A program made the position numbers and the translations under genes. Positions 32,001-46,296 of a DNA stretch of 64,000 bases are shown here, one piece after another. Position 1 is the first letter of the stretch. The number at the start of each line of letters is the position of its first letter. The stretch is from Dromaius novaehollandiae (lineage: Eukaryota > Chordata > Aves > Casuariiformes > Dromaiidae), in assembly GCF_036370855.1 (NCBI RefSeq), contig NC_088101.1, positions 69,728,559 to 69,792,558 of the forward strand, given 5' to 3'. Below the pieces are notes generated by a model, which saw only the letters and a program-made list of their open reading frames with translations, was not told the origin of the DNA and searched no databases.

Positions 32001-35000
32001 CAAGGCACCATTTGTACTCCAATAAAGGGATTTTGTGCATTGAAAATTATTGTATCCTTAAATCACAATTCCTTGCCATTTGCATTTGTAAAACTATAAA
32101 ATCATTAATTCAAGACTTCTTCCCAGAAAGTCTAGCAGGTAGGAATCATCATCCCACCCCCCATCTCAAAGATGTGCTCAGGGGTTGGGTTTGTTTTTCT
32201 TTCTAAGACCTTTAGGGGAGAAGCGGGTTTGAAGTAATGAAAGATCTTTTATCAGAACAGAAAAGAGGGCTCTGTACAGAATTACAGCTTTTAGTTCCAT
32301 TGTAACTGTAGTGGTCGATTCCAGATGAATTAACTTCTCAATCAGCTTATAAAGAAATTTCCAATAGGGCAAATCCCAAATTCTGCCATAACTCCATCTG
32401 TTTGTTTATTTTTTCTTAATTTGACTTCCCAAGAGTTTGTATTTGACTTTTCCCCATGAATAAAACTATTCCTCTTTCAACAATGGGCTCTCTGGGAATG
32501 GTTTGGAAAAGCTAATCTCATTACACAGCTCAGAAGTTCCCACTTTGTAGTGACCGGAGGAAATGCAGCTTATCAGTCACTTAGCAGAGCTGTCAGTGGG
32601 TCAGCTCAAGGAGAGGATTTTATTTTGTGGAGCAAAGCAGGCCAGCAGAGGCAGTCCTAGTTTTTTTCGTTTGTTTGTTTGTTTGAAGTAAATAGAACAA
32701 CAGGGAACTTCTGCATTGTTTGACCTGAAAGTCACGTTCATGTACATAGAAGACATTAATGGTAAGGCATACTACAGGGTCATTAACAAAATGATCAGCT
32801 TTTTATAGACAGATGAGAGGACTTTTCCCAAACTGCTGTGGCTTGTGACATTTTCTGTGACTATCTAGATCTGTTTGCAATAGCTCAGATTATTCAAGTC
32901 GTTCGCTAGATGCTTCTAACAGAAACACTTTCCGTCAAAGGAAGTTGTGCTCAGACTCAATGATACCTTGATTTTTTGATCTAAATGATGGGCTTAGGGG
33001 TATACCTCTTGTCATGTGGTCAAGATCTCCTGATGATGTTACAGGGAAGAAAACTATCTAGGAGAAGGGCTGTCTTCATCGTTAAGGCAAAAACAGTGTC
33101 ATGACTGACAGGGGAAGGGGCCTTATTATATCACAGTAACTAGCTGAGAATTTGCTGGTGAGGGGTAAGAACATCTATTTAAGAGTTAGAAATATGATGG
33201 AAAAACATGTAAAAGGACCTGGGTTTTGATAAGAACTGAAGTAATGCCAAACAGGAAAAAATGTGATTCCCCCCCCCCCCCCCCTTAAGTGTGCATTTGA
33301 CTTGTTAAGCCATTGTTGCATGAAGGGGCCTGCATTTGACTTACAAGCACCTGGAATACAGTTTTCCACAAGCCCAAGCATCGGAGACTAAGTCAGTGGT
33401 AGAATCAAGTGCCAGACTGAGTCTAGCTCCAGTCTTATCCCTGATGCCTTAACTAAATGTCCTAATTGTTTCAGCAAAGCAAAATATTAACTGGTCATGG
33501 GTAAAAAAATACCATGCTGGATCAGGACTAGAAAAATTTGGATTCAGGTCCTGGTGCAGCTCTGGAAGTCTTACTGTGTGCAGTTCTTTCCTTCCTTCAG
33601 CTCATCTTCCCAGTATTTCTGTTTTGCCTCTGTGTATCTCTGATCTTCATACTCAGATGACATAAACCAAACTGCACTCGTGAGAATTTTGAATAGCCTA
33701 ACGATGATAGCCTAACCAGAAAGTGTGGGGGCTTTAGAGTGTCATTTAGAGAAGGAGCTTATTAAATTCTTCTTTGAGAATCAAAACATTAACAGATCTC
33801 TTCCCCCTCCCCCCCCCTTAGCCATGAGCGGTTTAATTACATCAGAGCAGCTCCTGTTTCCTAATATACATCTCAGGATGAGCCAGTCTTGTAAGCTACA
33901 AGGTTCCCAATTCCAGCGAAGCTGGTTGAGGGAGCTCAGTGCTTCCTTGAATCAAGGACTGTTCAAGGAACCGCCCTTCAGCTATGATTTATCGTTTGTT
34001 TGCTTTCATAGGGTTTTAACCAACAGCATGGAATCCTGTGATTCTGTGCTTTTTTTCGTATTTTCCCCCAGGGCAAGTATAGGAAACAGTCAATTTTGTG
34101 CACTCAATATTTAGTCTGTATAGCATAAAAGGATAACAAAATGCAACTTGTCTTAGAGCATTGGGGTGTGCCACCTATAACCTGTTAAAGGAAATAAGGA
34201 TGCTGAACTAGATAAATATGATCTGTGTTTTAGTTTTGTAATTTTTTTTAATTGCCTGTTACTTCATTGCCCAAGGTCAGTCTTGTCAGACAAGTGGACT
34301 GACAGTTCTCTAGAGTAACATAAAACCATTAAGTTGCTCTTTGATCTTGCACCTTCTTTAGAACCTTTTAATCAATTAACCATGAAGCTACTCAGCTTGT
34401 CTTATTTCCTGCACATAAAACTGCTTTGGTTGAGCTGACACATTACTACATTATAGATCAAAGATCATAGGAAACTCCACATCCAACCAGGATAACTACG
34501 AGGAATTTTTCTGAATCTGTTAGATACATTTTCACCCCACAGATGGAGGAAAACAGCAGTTTGATCTAGATTGAATAAAAGGATTTGTGTGTATTTTAAA
34601 GGGTAGCTAAATGGATTTGTGCATGATTGACCTTCCACTGGGTGTGGATAGATTTTATGGCTAGTTCGCTGAGCCTCAACTGTCCAACTATTCTTTGACA
34701 GTACCCGCTATTGATAGTAACAGGAAACATGACCTGCTGGAACATGAACACTGATCTCTTGTTTAGGATGCCATTAAATAATAAAGAGTATATATATACA
34801 TTAAGATGTATTGGAATATGATGCAGATAATCCTTTTAGCCGAGCAATTAAATTTTGATAATGGAAAGAGCTGTGATATACTGACTTCGGGCTTGTCACT
34901 CCACACTTCTGTGATCTCATTTGTAAGTACAAAACCCTATTTTATGAGAAGAATCAGTGAGCCCTTCAGTCTTATGTTCGTGTAGATTTCAAGATGTTGA

Positions 35001-36540
35001 CATTATTATTTTCTAGTTATATATGGAAATTAAGGTGTTCTGAAACCTGTACGCCATTCCTTCTGGCCAAATCCTGGAATAAACAAATGTCTTACTTCCA
35101 TCTGTTCCTCATTTGAATTTCTGCTTCAAGTGGGATGAAGTGTCACCCACACCACTCTGGAGGAGCGAAGCCTCTGCTCACTCACATTTTCCTCAAGGCA
35201 TATTTTGCACAGCTGTCTCTGGTGGGATTGGTTTGTTCTCTTTCGACTTGCTGATGCCCAAAGCTAAGGTGGCCTGGCCCAGATAAGACTGTCATCTGGT
35301 GCCTGTGCAGTGGTAGCACATGTGAATATCAGGAACCAGTGTGATTTCATAAGAAAAACCTGGTACTATGGATTTTTTTTTGAACCAGTAAAGAAACACT
35401 TTTGAAAGAATCTACTTTGTGAAATGATGGTATAAGATATTCTTCACAGACATCCCCTTATTTTCTGAAGATGTCTTGCATATAAAATGTCTGTGCTTAA
35501 AAATAGATGGGAAATGGGAATCCTTATAGCTGCTAGAACATTATTTCCATGCAAAGTTTAAGCTACTCTCTCTTTGCAAATCGGTATTGATTTCTCTGAA
35601 TGTTACACCTCCTTTAGCTAAACAGCTCCCCACTGATGTTTGTCATCTTCCTTTTAAGCTGAATTAAAAGAGAATGAACAAGTTTGTGGATAGCATGAAT
35701 AAAGTGCTGTTTGATAGATATAGCTCTTGTCTTCTGAATAAAGAACAGTACATTCTGCTCTTGGTACTAAGGAAGAAATATTTTCCCTAATCTCCCTCCC
35801 TACAAATTCCTCATTTAAGTTTAAATGAAAATTTCCCAGAAAAGGAAAAGTTATTTGTGAAACTGTTACTTGTAAATTTATCACTGCAGTACCTTTTTAG
35901 TGTTGGATTTAAGATTCAGTGGGCTGGGCTGCTTTCCATTTAGTATTCAAAAAGACCTAAAAATGCAAAAGGAGTCAGTAGGAGGCTATGCTTCGTTTTG
36001 AGTCTATAGCAGGGCAAACGTTAGATTCTGTTGTTTGTTTTCTTTCTCCCTCAAGTTATAAATCATCCCAGATTCATCAAACTATTTGCAAATCTAATCC
36101 AAGCTGGACCAAGTTACCGACTGGACCAAGATGTAAGTTTATAGCAATGCCTGAAAACAGGAAAGACTTTAGGTCAGAAAGGAAAAAACTATCTGGTTTC
36201 ATTACATGTGGCTTCAGGTTTCATTACAAAAGGTTTTACATGGCTTTGATCCCTTAATGTGGCTAAAACCAAGAAAGAAGTGATTTCCATGTGCACACAG
36301 CTATTTCAGTGTGTGCATGTGACTAAAATAGATATGCTGTACCCACAGTGAACTACAGTGTGTTCTGCACAGAAATGCTGCATTTAAATGCATGGATTGC
36401 AAAGTCAGGATGGATTAAGTCGAACTTCCTCACTCTCAGCTACCTTGAACTGTTAATCAGTCATACCTGCTGTTGCTCAGAACTGCTCAGGGAGAACCAA
36501 AAAGCGTAAATAAGTTTACCTCCTGTAAAATAAAAAAAAG
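29076..36540. other. Intergenic spacer
   Basis: No gene is supported. It contains T-rich tracts near 30,390 and 30,594, a (GTTT)n tract at about 32,668-32,684, C16 at 33,269-33,284 and a C run near 33,810. A MIR-like segment at about 34,880-34,935 reads ACTTCGGGCTTGTCACTCCA, then GTGATCTCATTTGTAAGTAC. The 129-codon + frame at 33,725-34,114 has no recognisable domain. Confidence 0.6.
33269..33284. repeat. C16 homopolymer
   Basis: Sixteen consecutive C on the + strand. Long C/G homopolymers recur across this window (near 3,220, 15,691, 22,020, 22,403 and 33,269), and their lengths may be unreliable in the assembly. Confidence 0.85.
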
Positions 36541-36552
36541 TATATGTGCTTT

Positions 36553-36572
36553 CTATCTATCTATCTATCTAT
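36553..36572. repeat. (CTAT)5 microsatellite
   Basis: Five CTAT units followed by an imperfect ATATAAATA tail. A tetranucleotide tract in the intergenic spacer. Confidence 0.9.
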
Positions 36573-39500
36573 ATAAATACACACTAAAGAAAAAATTTTA
36601 CAAGAAGAATCTGTTTTTCATAATCCATTATCATGCAGCCACAATTAAGTGAGTCTTTAAAAGTGAATATTAAAGAAATGACTTCACTAGAAGCAGTTAT
36701 ACTGCAATAGTACACACACTCTTTATTTTATCTTTTGGTTAAAGACCTCCTATCTTTCATTTTTGACTGTTGTTGCTCAAGAGGAGTTGCCAGCTCTCTT
36801 CACTCCTCTGGAGTTGAGAGAGTAGCAATGGAAAGAAAGCTCCTTTCCCCCAGATTCGGGGCGGTGCTTACATGGGGGAGAGGGGCAAGTGGAGTGAGGG
36901 AGTCTGCATGTGCTGAATAGCACAAAGATTTTTCCAAAGTAACATCAGCTGCAGCTTCTTTAGCCAGCATGCTGGAGGAGTTGGACCACACTCCAAACCC
37001 AGCTTGGGCTCCAAACCCAAGTTGTGTGCACTGAAAACATTAACTCATTTTTCCAGTAGATAGAAGTTTTAGTGGCTTCAGGCCAGCAAACTTGGGTTTA
37101 CAGCTGTTTTGCATCACTGAAACAGTGTGGAGCAGCTTGAGCCGACAGTGAATCTGATTGGCCCTAGATTTCTTAAATCTGTAATATTTTCTTCCCTATA
37201 ATCTAACACTTGTTTTTCTGCATTTAACAAGCCTATTCATTGCCATGTGAAATTCAAATGAACTGTGGTCACTTTTGCTAAAGTCTCCATTATTCCCAAG
37301 CAGTTCTTTTGTGTCAGCATCGAGTACCACTGGGATGAGTTCTGTGGCTGGTCACTACTTTCTGGGCTTTAAGTGTACTTTCTAGATAATTTTGAAAATA
37401 TATGGCTATATTTGTGGACACACTTGTGTTCCTAGTACTCTGTAACTTGATATATCCAGAGTTAGTTCATTTTCATCATTCTTACAACCTCTTTCCCAGC
37501 TACTCATAAATTGTTATCTGTTTGAGTGTTTATCCTTTGTGCCATTAGTCAAAAAAAATTTATTCTCCCTAGCTCTTGAATGTGCTTGCTGTGTTGTTTT
37601 TCAGTTAGGTCTAGGTCTCTTTATCTTTCACCTTTTCCGTTCAGTTAACCTGAGGCTATGCATACCTTCCAGACTGAAAACAGGCAGTCCCTATTCTCCA
37701 GTATTCGTGTCACACAGAATGGGTGTTTTATGACTTGAACCATTTTTTCAGTCACCCTTCCTGCTGATTGCTACAAGCATAATTAATACCTACTCTAAGA
37801 TCTCCTCTAAGAGTTTAGTAAATAATACCTGTTTTTAAAATTACCAAATATTAATTAGCTGCAGAATATTCTTCCACCACCAGCCAGGTGTGGAGGCGGG
37901 AGAGAGAGTCCAGAAGGAGAGAGAAGCAAGTAGTGCCTGGGGCTGGAGGAAGGGGAAGGGGTGACTGCTGAAGGCCGGTCTGTAGTTTGTGATTGTGAAT
38001 GATGAGCAGTGTTTTGATCAAGCTGGAGTTAGCAAACCCTTCTACTAGTTGTTTTTTAAGGTGCTTTGCAAAGTTTCTCATTAGTTTTATTTTTTTATTT
38101 GGGATAACACTGAACCTTTTTCTGCAGTTGAGTCTATGCAGTGCCATATGGTCACACTGTGGACACATAAACATGCCCAAACCTTCCTCTCGTTAAACGT
38201 TATACTAGAATTAGGTGACTGTTAGGCCCCTTTGTCTTCTTTCTCTAGCACTCCTGAAGGAATTATTGGTGCTTCCATCTTAAGCTTTCCTCCGAGTCCC
38301 AGAGGCAGTTCTTGGTCTCATCAGTCTTGATCGTTTGAACTCATCTTTGCAATCACATAAACTATCAAGTCTCTTGTTATATCATCAGCTCTGTTCTTTA
38401 GGAGTAAAGTTACCTCTCACTGAATGCTCCCATTTCCTTGGTTTGGTCTCTGTATTATGGGTACACTGACCGGAATTAATTTCTGCCTCTTTCTTACTGG
38501 AAACCTCATTTTTTTACTCTTTATTCTTAGTTAGTGGCTTATCTGCCACTTTTGTCTCCCTGCCCAAGGAAGCACAGTGGTTACTGATTGAAAGATTCCT
38601 AGAGCTTATATTACTTCTGAAGGAGCATAGTCTTTATTTAGTTTCTCGTGTCTGCATTCATGGCAGCAACCTGCAACAATTCCAGCTGTTGCACTTCAGC
38701 TCAGCTCCCTCTCATGCACCTTCTAATGATATCAATACTTTTCTTACCTTTCTACCTGTAGCTCTTGAAAGAAATTTAACTTTCAGTTCATGCAAATATA
38801 ACACTGCCATTCTTTATTTAGGAAATCATTATAAACAAACATTAGTTTAGGGGTGTATTTGGGGGCTGCTTGCTAGCATTGTTCATGCTAGAGTTTGGCC
38901 AAAAAAGGCAACAACTAATGAATAATTACTTCTGAATTTTTCTGAGTTCAGAACAAATTTTTGGGTAGATTCATGTGATTTCTGTAGTCAATTTTATTCA
39001 TTGCTGACACTCACTCATGTCCTTACCTTTGTCCTAGTAAATCATATTATATGATTATATAAAACTGCTCAAACAGAGGGAGTGAGAACCAATCAAAAAA
39101 CAAATGAAAATAAGAGCAAACAGATAAACTTTAAACTCTTTTGACTAGCTATTTCAAAACAGCAAGCAACTGACTACAGCATAGGTCAGCTGGTACTGCT
39201 CTTATTGCTGTTACCATAGCAGAAACACAGAAATGTGATTAAATAAATAAAGCTAATCAGAAGCAAAAAAACAAGTTTGCAGTAAAAACAGCTCAACTTA
39301 ACCTATTCTCAGAGGACTTTGAAAGAAAACATACTTCTAAAGATGTACTGTGAGAGATTTTAGGCACAGCTGCAGGAAAGAAAAAGAAAAAAAAAAGGTA
39401 TCCTTTCCCTCTCTTTACTCTCTTTAGAAGGATTAAATCCGTCCTGGAAATTAACCAAAGTGGACAAATGGGCCATCCTACAAAAACAACAGATTGAAGC

Positions 39501-42002
39501 CCAGAATACGCAAAAGTATGAGAAAGAAGAAAAATGGGCTGGAAAAAGGCTACTGGATCTTTTTAAGGAACTTTAATGACAGGGTAAGCAACCCAGGCAC
39601 ATTAATTCTATCTTTACTTGTCTCTCGCGATATGGAAAGTATCCTAAAAGGAACTAAAAGAAAATGTAACAGACAAAAACAGATAACAATTCCCCTGGTT
39701 TGAGTCTACAAATGCATAAAATATGTAAATTTATATCACTCTGTATATGTCAGATTATTACACAAGAGGTAATGTAACATTTTCCAAATTAGAAAGAACA
39801 CGAAAAGGTCTGGTGTCTGTAGCTGAAATTAAAGTGCAACCCATTTCTCTCCTTTAAGATAGGTCTTCTGAGCCCTCTACAAATGTTAGTGTATGTCTAA
39901 AAAAGGAACAAAAAATAAAGCTTAATCTCCTGCATGTAGTATAGGGTAGCTGTTGAGAGTACTGAGGCTCAATGCCACTTTAGAGCTAAAATGAGGGTAA
40001 TTTACCTCCGAGTTGGAATGAAATAAAAGGATGCAGTTGTAAAGATGAGAGAACAGAAAGCACTAGTAAGATCAACAGTTTGAAATTAAGCTGTGGATCT
40101 GGGAGGCAGTTTTGAAGCCTGTTCCCATGGCTAAGCAGAATTCCTGCAGAATGGGTGTCATACTGCAGAGCTGGAGCACATTTGTGGGGACTGTGGATAG
40201 CCAGAAGTCTTGCTGTTCAATGAGATGACTGTTTTTTCTCAGCTTGACAAATGACATGCAGCACTGACAGAATACTACTTCTTTGCTGGCCATCACCCCT
40301 ACGGACACTGGCCAGAACAGCAGCAGCAGGAACATACCCTCCAGCTCTGATTTAATCACATGGAGCCCAGGAGACTAGTGAATAGAGCTGTTAACTCTCT
40401 GTTTGGTTTGCTTTTCCCATCTGCGTTTTATTAAACTGAGAGCAAGATTTATTCACTTTTTTAACATCAGGAGCTGCTGGTGTCCAAGATGATGGTTGAC
40501 ATTAAGGTATACATACACAGTTTAACCTGGCTGAGGGCCAAAGAGGGCTATAATTTCCAGCCTAGACAATTTATTTGCAAAAGGACACAAAATCCCTCTG
40601 CTCTCAGGCATTTCTGAAAGGATGAGCACTACTACTTCCCACTCTCCCAAGAACACAATGCATAAAGAGCACAGTTAAAACAGTAGGCTCTCCGGGATGA
40701 GCCAGGCTCTCCAGGCATGCAGGCAAACACTTCAGTTTTACTTTACTCCTGACAGCCCCTACATAGTCACAACTACCAATGATTTTCTGATTTCCACTCC
40801 AGGAATCTTAAATAGATTGGTGATACCGACTCAGTGTATAAATACTTCTTGTAAAAGCCAAGAAACCTGAATGGCTCAGCTGGGGAATTTTACTTTAGGA
40901 GAAGTCAAATCGTGCATCAGGCTCTCTACTGTAAGGTGGGATCGCTGAAACACAGACACTTGCATGCCTAATGAGCTACCGAGAAAAAAAGAATCTTCTA
41001 AAGGAGAGAAAAAAGAATTAAAAGACGTGGTTCTGAACCGCTTTAAAAAATAAACTTTTTCTCAAACAATATGGCTAACTCAAGATAGATGGGCAAAATA
41101 TGCATTTTTTGGAACTGTAAAGAGGCTTCTTTTAAATTCATACATTTCAGCTACTGACAAATAAACCCCCCAAAATCCAGAGCTTCAATGCAAAAAGCCT
41201 CTAACATTCTTGACACTTTTCCAAAACTTCTGAGCATTTTCTTCTCAACAACAAGCTCCTTGCCAAAACGTGCCACTCTCCCCCTCATCTCTTAATCATC
41301 GCTTAGCCGATCAAAACTGACATAGTGACTTCCAGTTTCTCTATAGCCTTGTTACTACCCTGACACTGTGGATCACCATGGTTGCTGGATTTATCATAAT
41401 CTACAAAACCTCTGGATTCTGGTCTTTCCAGACAAATGCCTTCATAGCATCATATGAATATGAATCATTATAATGATTCTTATAATACAAAGCTTCATGG
41501 TACCACCCTGTATGGCAATAAAACGTAGCTCTGAATACGAGACAAAACTGTTATTTCAATAGAGCTAGAAAATAAACCATCTCTGAGGGCTGATTCGAAA
41601 CTCACCATCGGTATGCATAAATCAGTGCTTCCAGCACTCATGTCTGTCTTCCCCGCACGCCTAGAGACAGGCTGCAGAATCTAGTTCCACGTATGACGGT
41701 TCATGTTCAGAACTGACTTGCAATGTTAACAAAAAAAAAAAAAAAGACTTTTGTTACTCTTTCATTCAAGAAGAATGGGCCTTTTCCTCCATGCTCTTCC
41801 ACATTGTTATCATCTGTGAAATGACAGGAGGAGCTGTGCATGAGCCAGTACAAATAGAGCTGTATTCATGTGTTTTTTCTTTAGCTTTAAAGAATACTGG
41901 CAGAAAATGATGGAATCTGTAGATAATTTTCAGTTTTCTTGGTTTCTTCAAAGCGAGGAACTTCATCACTTTACTGAGTCCTATCCTTCAGACCCAATGC
42001 TG
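36573..42002. other. Intergenic spacer, SLIT2 side
   Basis: No gene is supported on either strand. The frames at 36,735-36,991, 37,851-38,196 and 40,072-40,359 lack recognisable domains or conserved motifs. The sequence is mostly single-copy, with a slightly GC-richer patch near 36,840-36,920 that is too small and CpG-poor for an island. Confidence 0.65.
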
Positions 42003-44927
42003 TTTATTCATTTTATTCTGCACATTAAAAGCAGAATGTATGACTGATTCCTATAGCAGGCAACAGAACCAAGGAGAGAAATCTAATTCATAAGCACCAT
42101 GTTAAATGTTAGCATCATCATCTCCTTCTTCAGCTGTGTTTTTGAATGAAAGTGTGTGCGGCTGGAGGGCTCTGCCCTGAACTAGGTTCTCTGTGTTACC
42201 TACACCTATCAGAACAGTTCCCTTTCGGGGATACAGGTATGGGACAGCTTATTTATAGCAATATCACAAGCAACCTGATTTAAGGCATGAGAAAGGTGTC
42301 AGGGTGATCCATCCCACGGAGAAAGGTATCTCGTCATGCACAGTAGCACATCTTGTAGACGCTGAGGAACTTCTGTGATGAGAATACAGGGCTGCTCAGG
42401 GGAACTGAGGCACAGTAGGGGCCCATATTGCTCCAGAGTGGCACTGTAGGTGCCAAAATACTCATTTGAAATTAAATCTTAGGTTTTTGTTTGCTTCTGG
42501 TTAGAGACCACAAAAAGCCCCTGTGTTAATGGCCTCTGCATCACAGTTTCCTACCATGTACTTGCTAGCATTGCATCAATACCAAAACAAAGTGCCTCCT
42601 TCTTGAGCAGTACGAAGACAGAAAGCAGCCCAGCTACACATATTTGGTACTATTTTTATCTCAAAGAATATTATAAAAAGTAATATTTTGCAAAAACAGC
42701 TACGTTTTCCACAAAGCTACTTCTGTTTACAAAAAATTAGTTAGAAGTCATAGAAACTGCAAAGAAGGCCTCATGCCAGAAGCTGTTTCATTAGATATTT
42801 AGACAATTTCTAAGACTAAGTAAAATAGACATGGAAGTATATGCAACATTATCATTACAAAAGTGAACTCTGGTTAAGCATTATCCCATGCAATTGCTTA
42901 GATTTAAAAAAAATTAGTTCAAAAGAAAACTTAGTGAAAATGAATCCCTCTGAAGAATCAAATTACTTGCTAAAACAACTGTCAAATTGCCATTTGTACA
43001 ACCATTAAAATATCAGGAAAGATTCAGTTTGCCTTTTCATGCAGTGTACTTTATTTGTAAGCCTTTTGTTAATTTTGAAATGAGTTCAGCTGTGTTCTTC
43101 ACTATCCACATTCTCAGATGTCACTGCCTATAGATGTAATAATCCCATGTTAATTCCTCCTTCAAATTTTCAGCAATGAGTACACTAGAACTAGGGTTGA
43201 ATTTTATTCTATTTCTTTGCCAAATATTCTTTGCAACTACAGATGTTTAATTAAAGGCTGTCAGACAATTTAAACTTCTCAGAAGAATACAAATAAAAAG
43301 CTGTTAATGAAGTAAATATCTGTTTAATTTACAAACATCAGTATTATTACTGATATCAGTCCAAATAAGACAAAGCACACTGCATTACACATGTACATCT
43401 AACTTTTTTGTAAAAAAAAATAATAAAATAAAATTGAAAAACATCTGCATTTTTTTTACAGGGTACCCTGGGTTTTACTGAAAGAAGAACACAACCCACT
43501 ATTAATGATTACCAATTCTACATTATAATTTAGCAGCAACATGTTAACATGGGGAACATTAGGGCAGTAAAGTAGTTTTATTATTTGGGGAAAGTCACAG
43601 TTCTTGATAGCACAGCCTTTTCTTCTTTTTTTGTAAAAAAGGTAAAAAGCTCCATGGGAATATTAATTTATAAAGATCTACTTTCTAATGTCATTTTCTA
43701 CATGCCATCTTATTTTCTGTAAGTACTGTATATAGGGAAAATTAACCTCTATACAATTGCCATCTAGTGTAAAGACATTTTGTCATACATTACAGGTTCT
43801 TGGAAGGTGTCCCGAATATCTGCTGTATGTGAAAACTGCAGATTGTCATCACTTTCAGACTCAGTAACACCAAGTGGTCAGATTCTAAGGAAAAGAAATG
43901 GGGAAGGGGAAGGGGAGAAAAAAAACAGACCAAAAACATTTACCCCAAGACGACATGCTACGTTAGTTCTATTGCAAAAAATCCTGATTTTTAAGTCTTT
44001 TTTTAAAAAAAAACAAATACAAAAATACCAGGACAAATATAAATTAATATATATTAAAGCATTGAAAAACAGTAAAAGGGGTGGCCTAAAAGGGTTAAGT
44101 ACAAAGTACTTTGATACAATAAATATTTCTCAATGAAACCGAATACTGTATAGAGTTGTTTAGAACTCATAGAAACAGAAATCCATATTATTACTAATTT
44201 ATCCATCAATAATCTATTTTTTATCATCCCCGTAACATTTATATTACAAAAAATTAATACTGGAAAAGGGCAGATAAACACTTTCTGTATGCTTCTTTTG
44301 CTAACATGCTGACATAAAAGTATACATCATCAGGAGATTTCAGGATTATAGTATATTCTTGTATCTCCCATTTCCCATCCAGTAAATGGGACCCCATCTT
44401 CTCAAGAGCCTTAATAATTCCAAAACATAAAACGTATCTAATACAATTGTTATTTCTGTATAATCTCATTCTTTTCACTCATAATGCTTCCTCATCCATA
44501 GGTAAGTGATTGGTATGGTCTGTCAAGACAATAAAATATACTGATACGAAAGTGAAAAAACAAGCCTCATGTTCTGGTCAACATTTCATCTCTGAGCTGT
44601 CAGTTGAAAGTCACGTGTATAGTGTCAGTGTATCTTCAGCACGTTATAAAGAAGAATCCATGTTAAAAGCAGTTAAGTTTCCCATCACTGTTGCAATGTT
44701 ACCAGGTCTTTTTTTTTCTTCAAAGCTCCTCTTGGTTATGAGAAGTCTCAGTTCAAGCACTTGAATCTTTTTGTAAATGAAGAAAAAGTCTTTATTCTCA
44801 TAATAAAAATAAGTCTGTTCTGTATTTTACAATATATTTCAAATATTTCCACTATGAAGCATTAATTAGTCCGACACGGTCAATAAGTATACAACATTTT
44901 CAAAAGACAAGTGTGACGGGGACACAT
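42003..44927 (-). other. SLIT2: SLIT2 3' UTR (extent inferred)
   Basis: Sequence downstream of the SLIT2 stop on the minus strand, strongly AT-rich and free of other coding signal. Minus-strand AATAAA candidates are at 44,791-44,796, 43,577-43,582, 43,050-43,055 and the pair 42,012-42,017 and 42,003-42,008. UTR lengths would be about 0.13, 1.35, 1.9 or 2.9 kb. Human SLIT2 has a long 3' UTR of a few kb as I recall, favouring the distal sites. A segment near 42,398-42,430 (AGGGGAACTGAGGCACAGTA) resembles a reverse-oriented MIR SINE. Confidence 0.5.
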
Positions 44928-45169
44928 TTAGGAGGGGCAATTTGTACAGCCACACTTTACCACTTTTTCAACCTCGTCCACAAACGAGGACCCATCAGTG
45001 CATTCAAAAGAATATTTCCGTCTCTTGCTCCTGAGTGGTCCACAGCACTGCCCATTTGAGCATCCTCCTTTACATTCTAGTCTCGATACCTTCTTGGTCG
45101 TCTGGCACGCAGCATACCCTTGCTGCTTTTGGTAGTAATCTCGGACTCGTTCCCCTCGACAAGAGATTT
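44928..45169 (-). CDS. SLIT2: SLIT2 last coding exon: C-terminal cystine knot
   Basis: The acceptor GTTTGCTACAG is followed by AA, completing a Glu codon with the previous exon. The exon encodes [20 protein letters not shown], then [35 protein letters not shown] and a tail ending [12 protein letters not shown], with TAA at 44,930-44,928. Ten cysteines fit a CTCK knot. The basic RSKRRK patch is a likely heparan sulfate contact. From memory, human SLIT2 ends CTRCVS, so the last residues differ here. Confidence 0.97.
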
Positions 45170-46257
45170 CTGTAGCAAACAACATTTAAAATAAGAGAGA
45201 TGCTTTTGAGACACAGGTCAAAGAATGGCTCACATTGCTATAGAAGATGCTGTGTTTCTAATTGCTGCTAGGATTGATATTTTAAAGTTTGGCCCAGGCT
45301 GTATATTGGAAACTTGGGGTTCTAGCAAACACCATTTGATAAATGCTCAGTTTTATTTCTTATGCCTCCTATTTTCAGTAAAGTTTATACTATGTATATG
45401 TAAACCATAAATACAAAGCTATTACAATGACAAGAAAATTGGAAGCTTAAATCTTTTCCTCTTTTATAAAAATACACATCTTCTGTTCTTACATTGCTTG
45501 CAGCTGGTTCTATTTACCATAGGGAAATGTTTCAGAGAGCATGCAATTTAATTTATTAGACCTGGAGTTTAATATTATTCAATCTGTTATTTAATACAAG
45601 TTACGTTCCACTAACTTCATAAATTACTGAGGTATAAAACCAGCTAAAAATGAGACATCTGTTAGAAGTTCTACAACCATACTCTTCTATTCTATTCACA
45701 TCTATGTACAATACAAAATAAATGCCATCTGGGGTAAGGGAAACAGAGGGAGAGGGAGAGCTTTGATAGACAAAGGAAAAAGAAAAAGGTAGGGGGAAAA
45801 GTCATCCTGTTTTCATCCATCTCACCTGCATAATTCGTTGTGATAAATCAGTTGAAGCTGAGAGGTCAAAAGTAGAGTTTGTGATAAAACTAGGAGCAGA
45901 ATCATTGGATTTGGCTTCTCAGTTGCAGAAGGCAGAGAAACAATAAATACAGAAAGATACAGCAGGTAAAAGGTAATAGTTAAATATAGTAAAAATGTGC
46001 TTCTGAATAAAGGGAAAAAAGAGAGAAATGTTTTCACAGCAAAACATTTGATGAAAAAATCTTCAAAATGTAAAATATTTAAATTCATGGAAAAAGATTG
46101 ATTTTTCTCTCACTGAGATAAACTCTTATGGTAAAAAAAAAAGCAACAGATGTGTGTATTGTGGGGAAAAAAAGTTGGTAATGCTTTTGGCTGTTCATGT
46201 TTTAATAAAAAAAACTCTTATCTAAGAACAAAACAATAACATGACTTTTTAAAAAAA

Positions 46258-46296
<39 letters not shown>

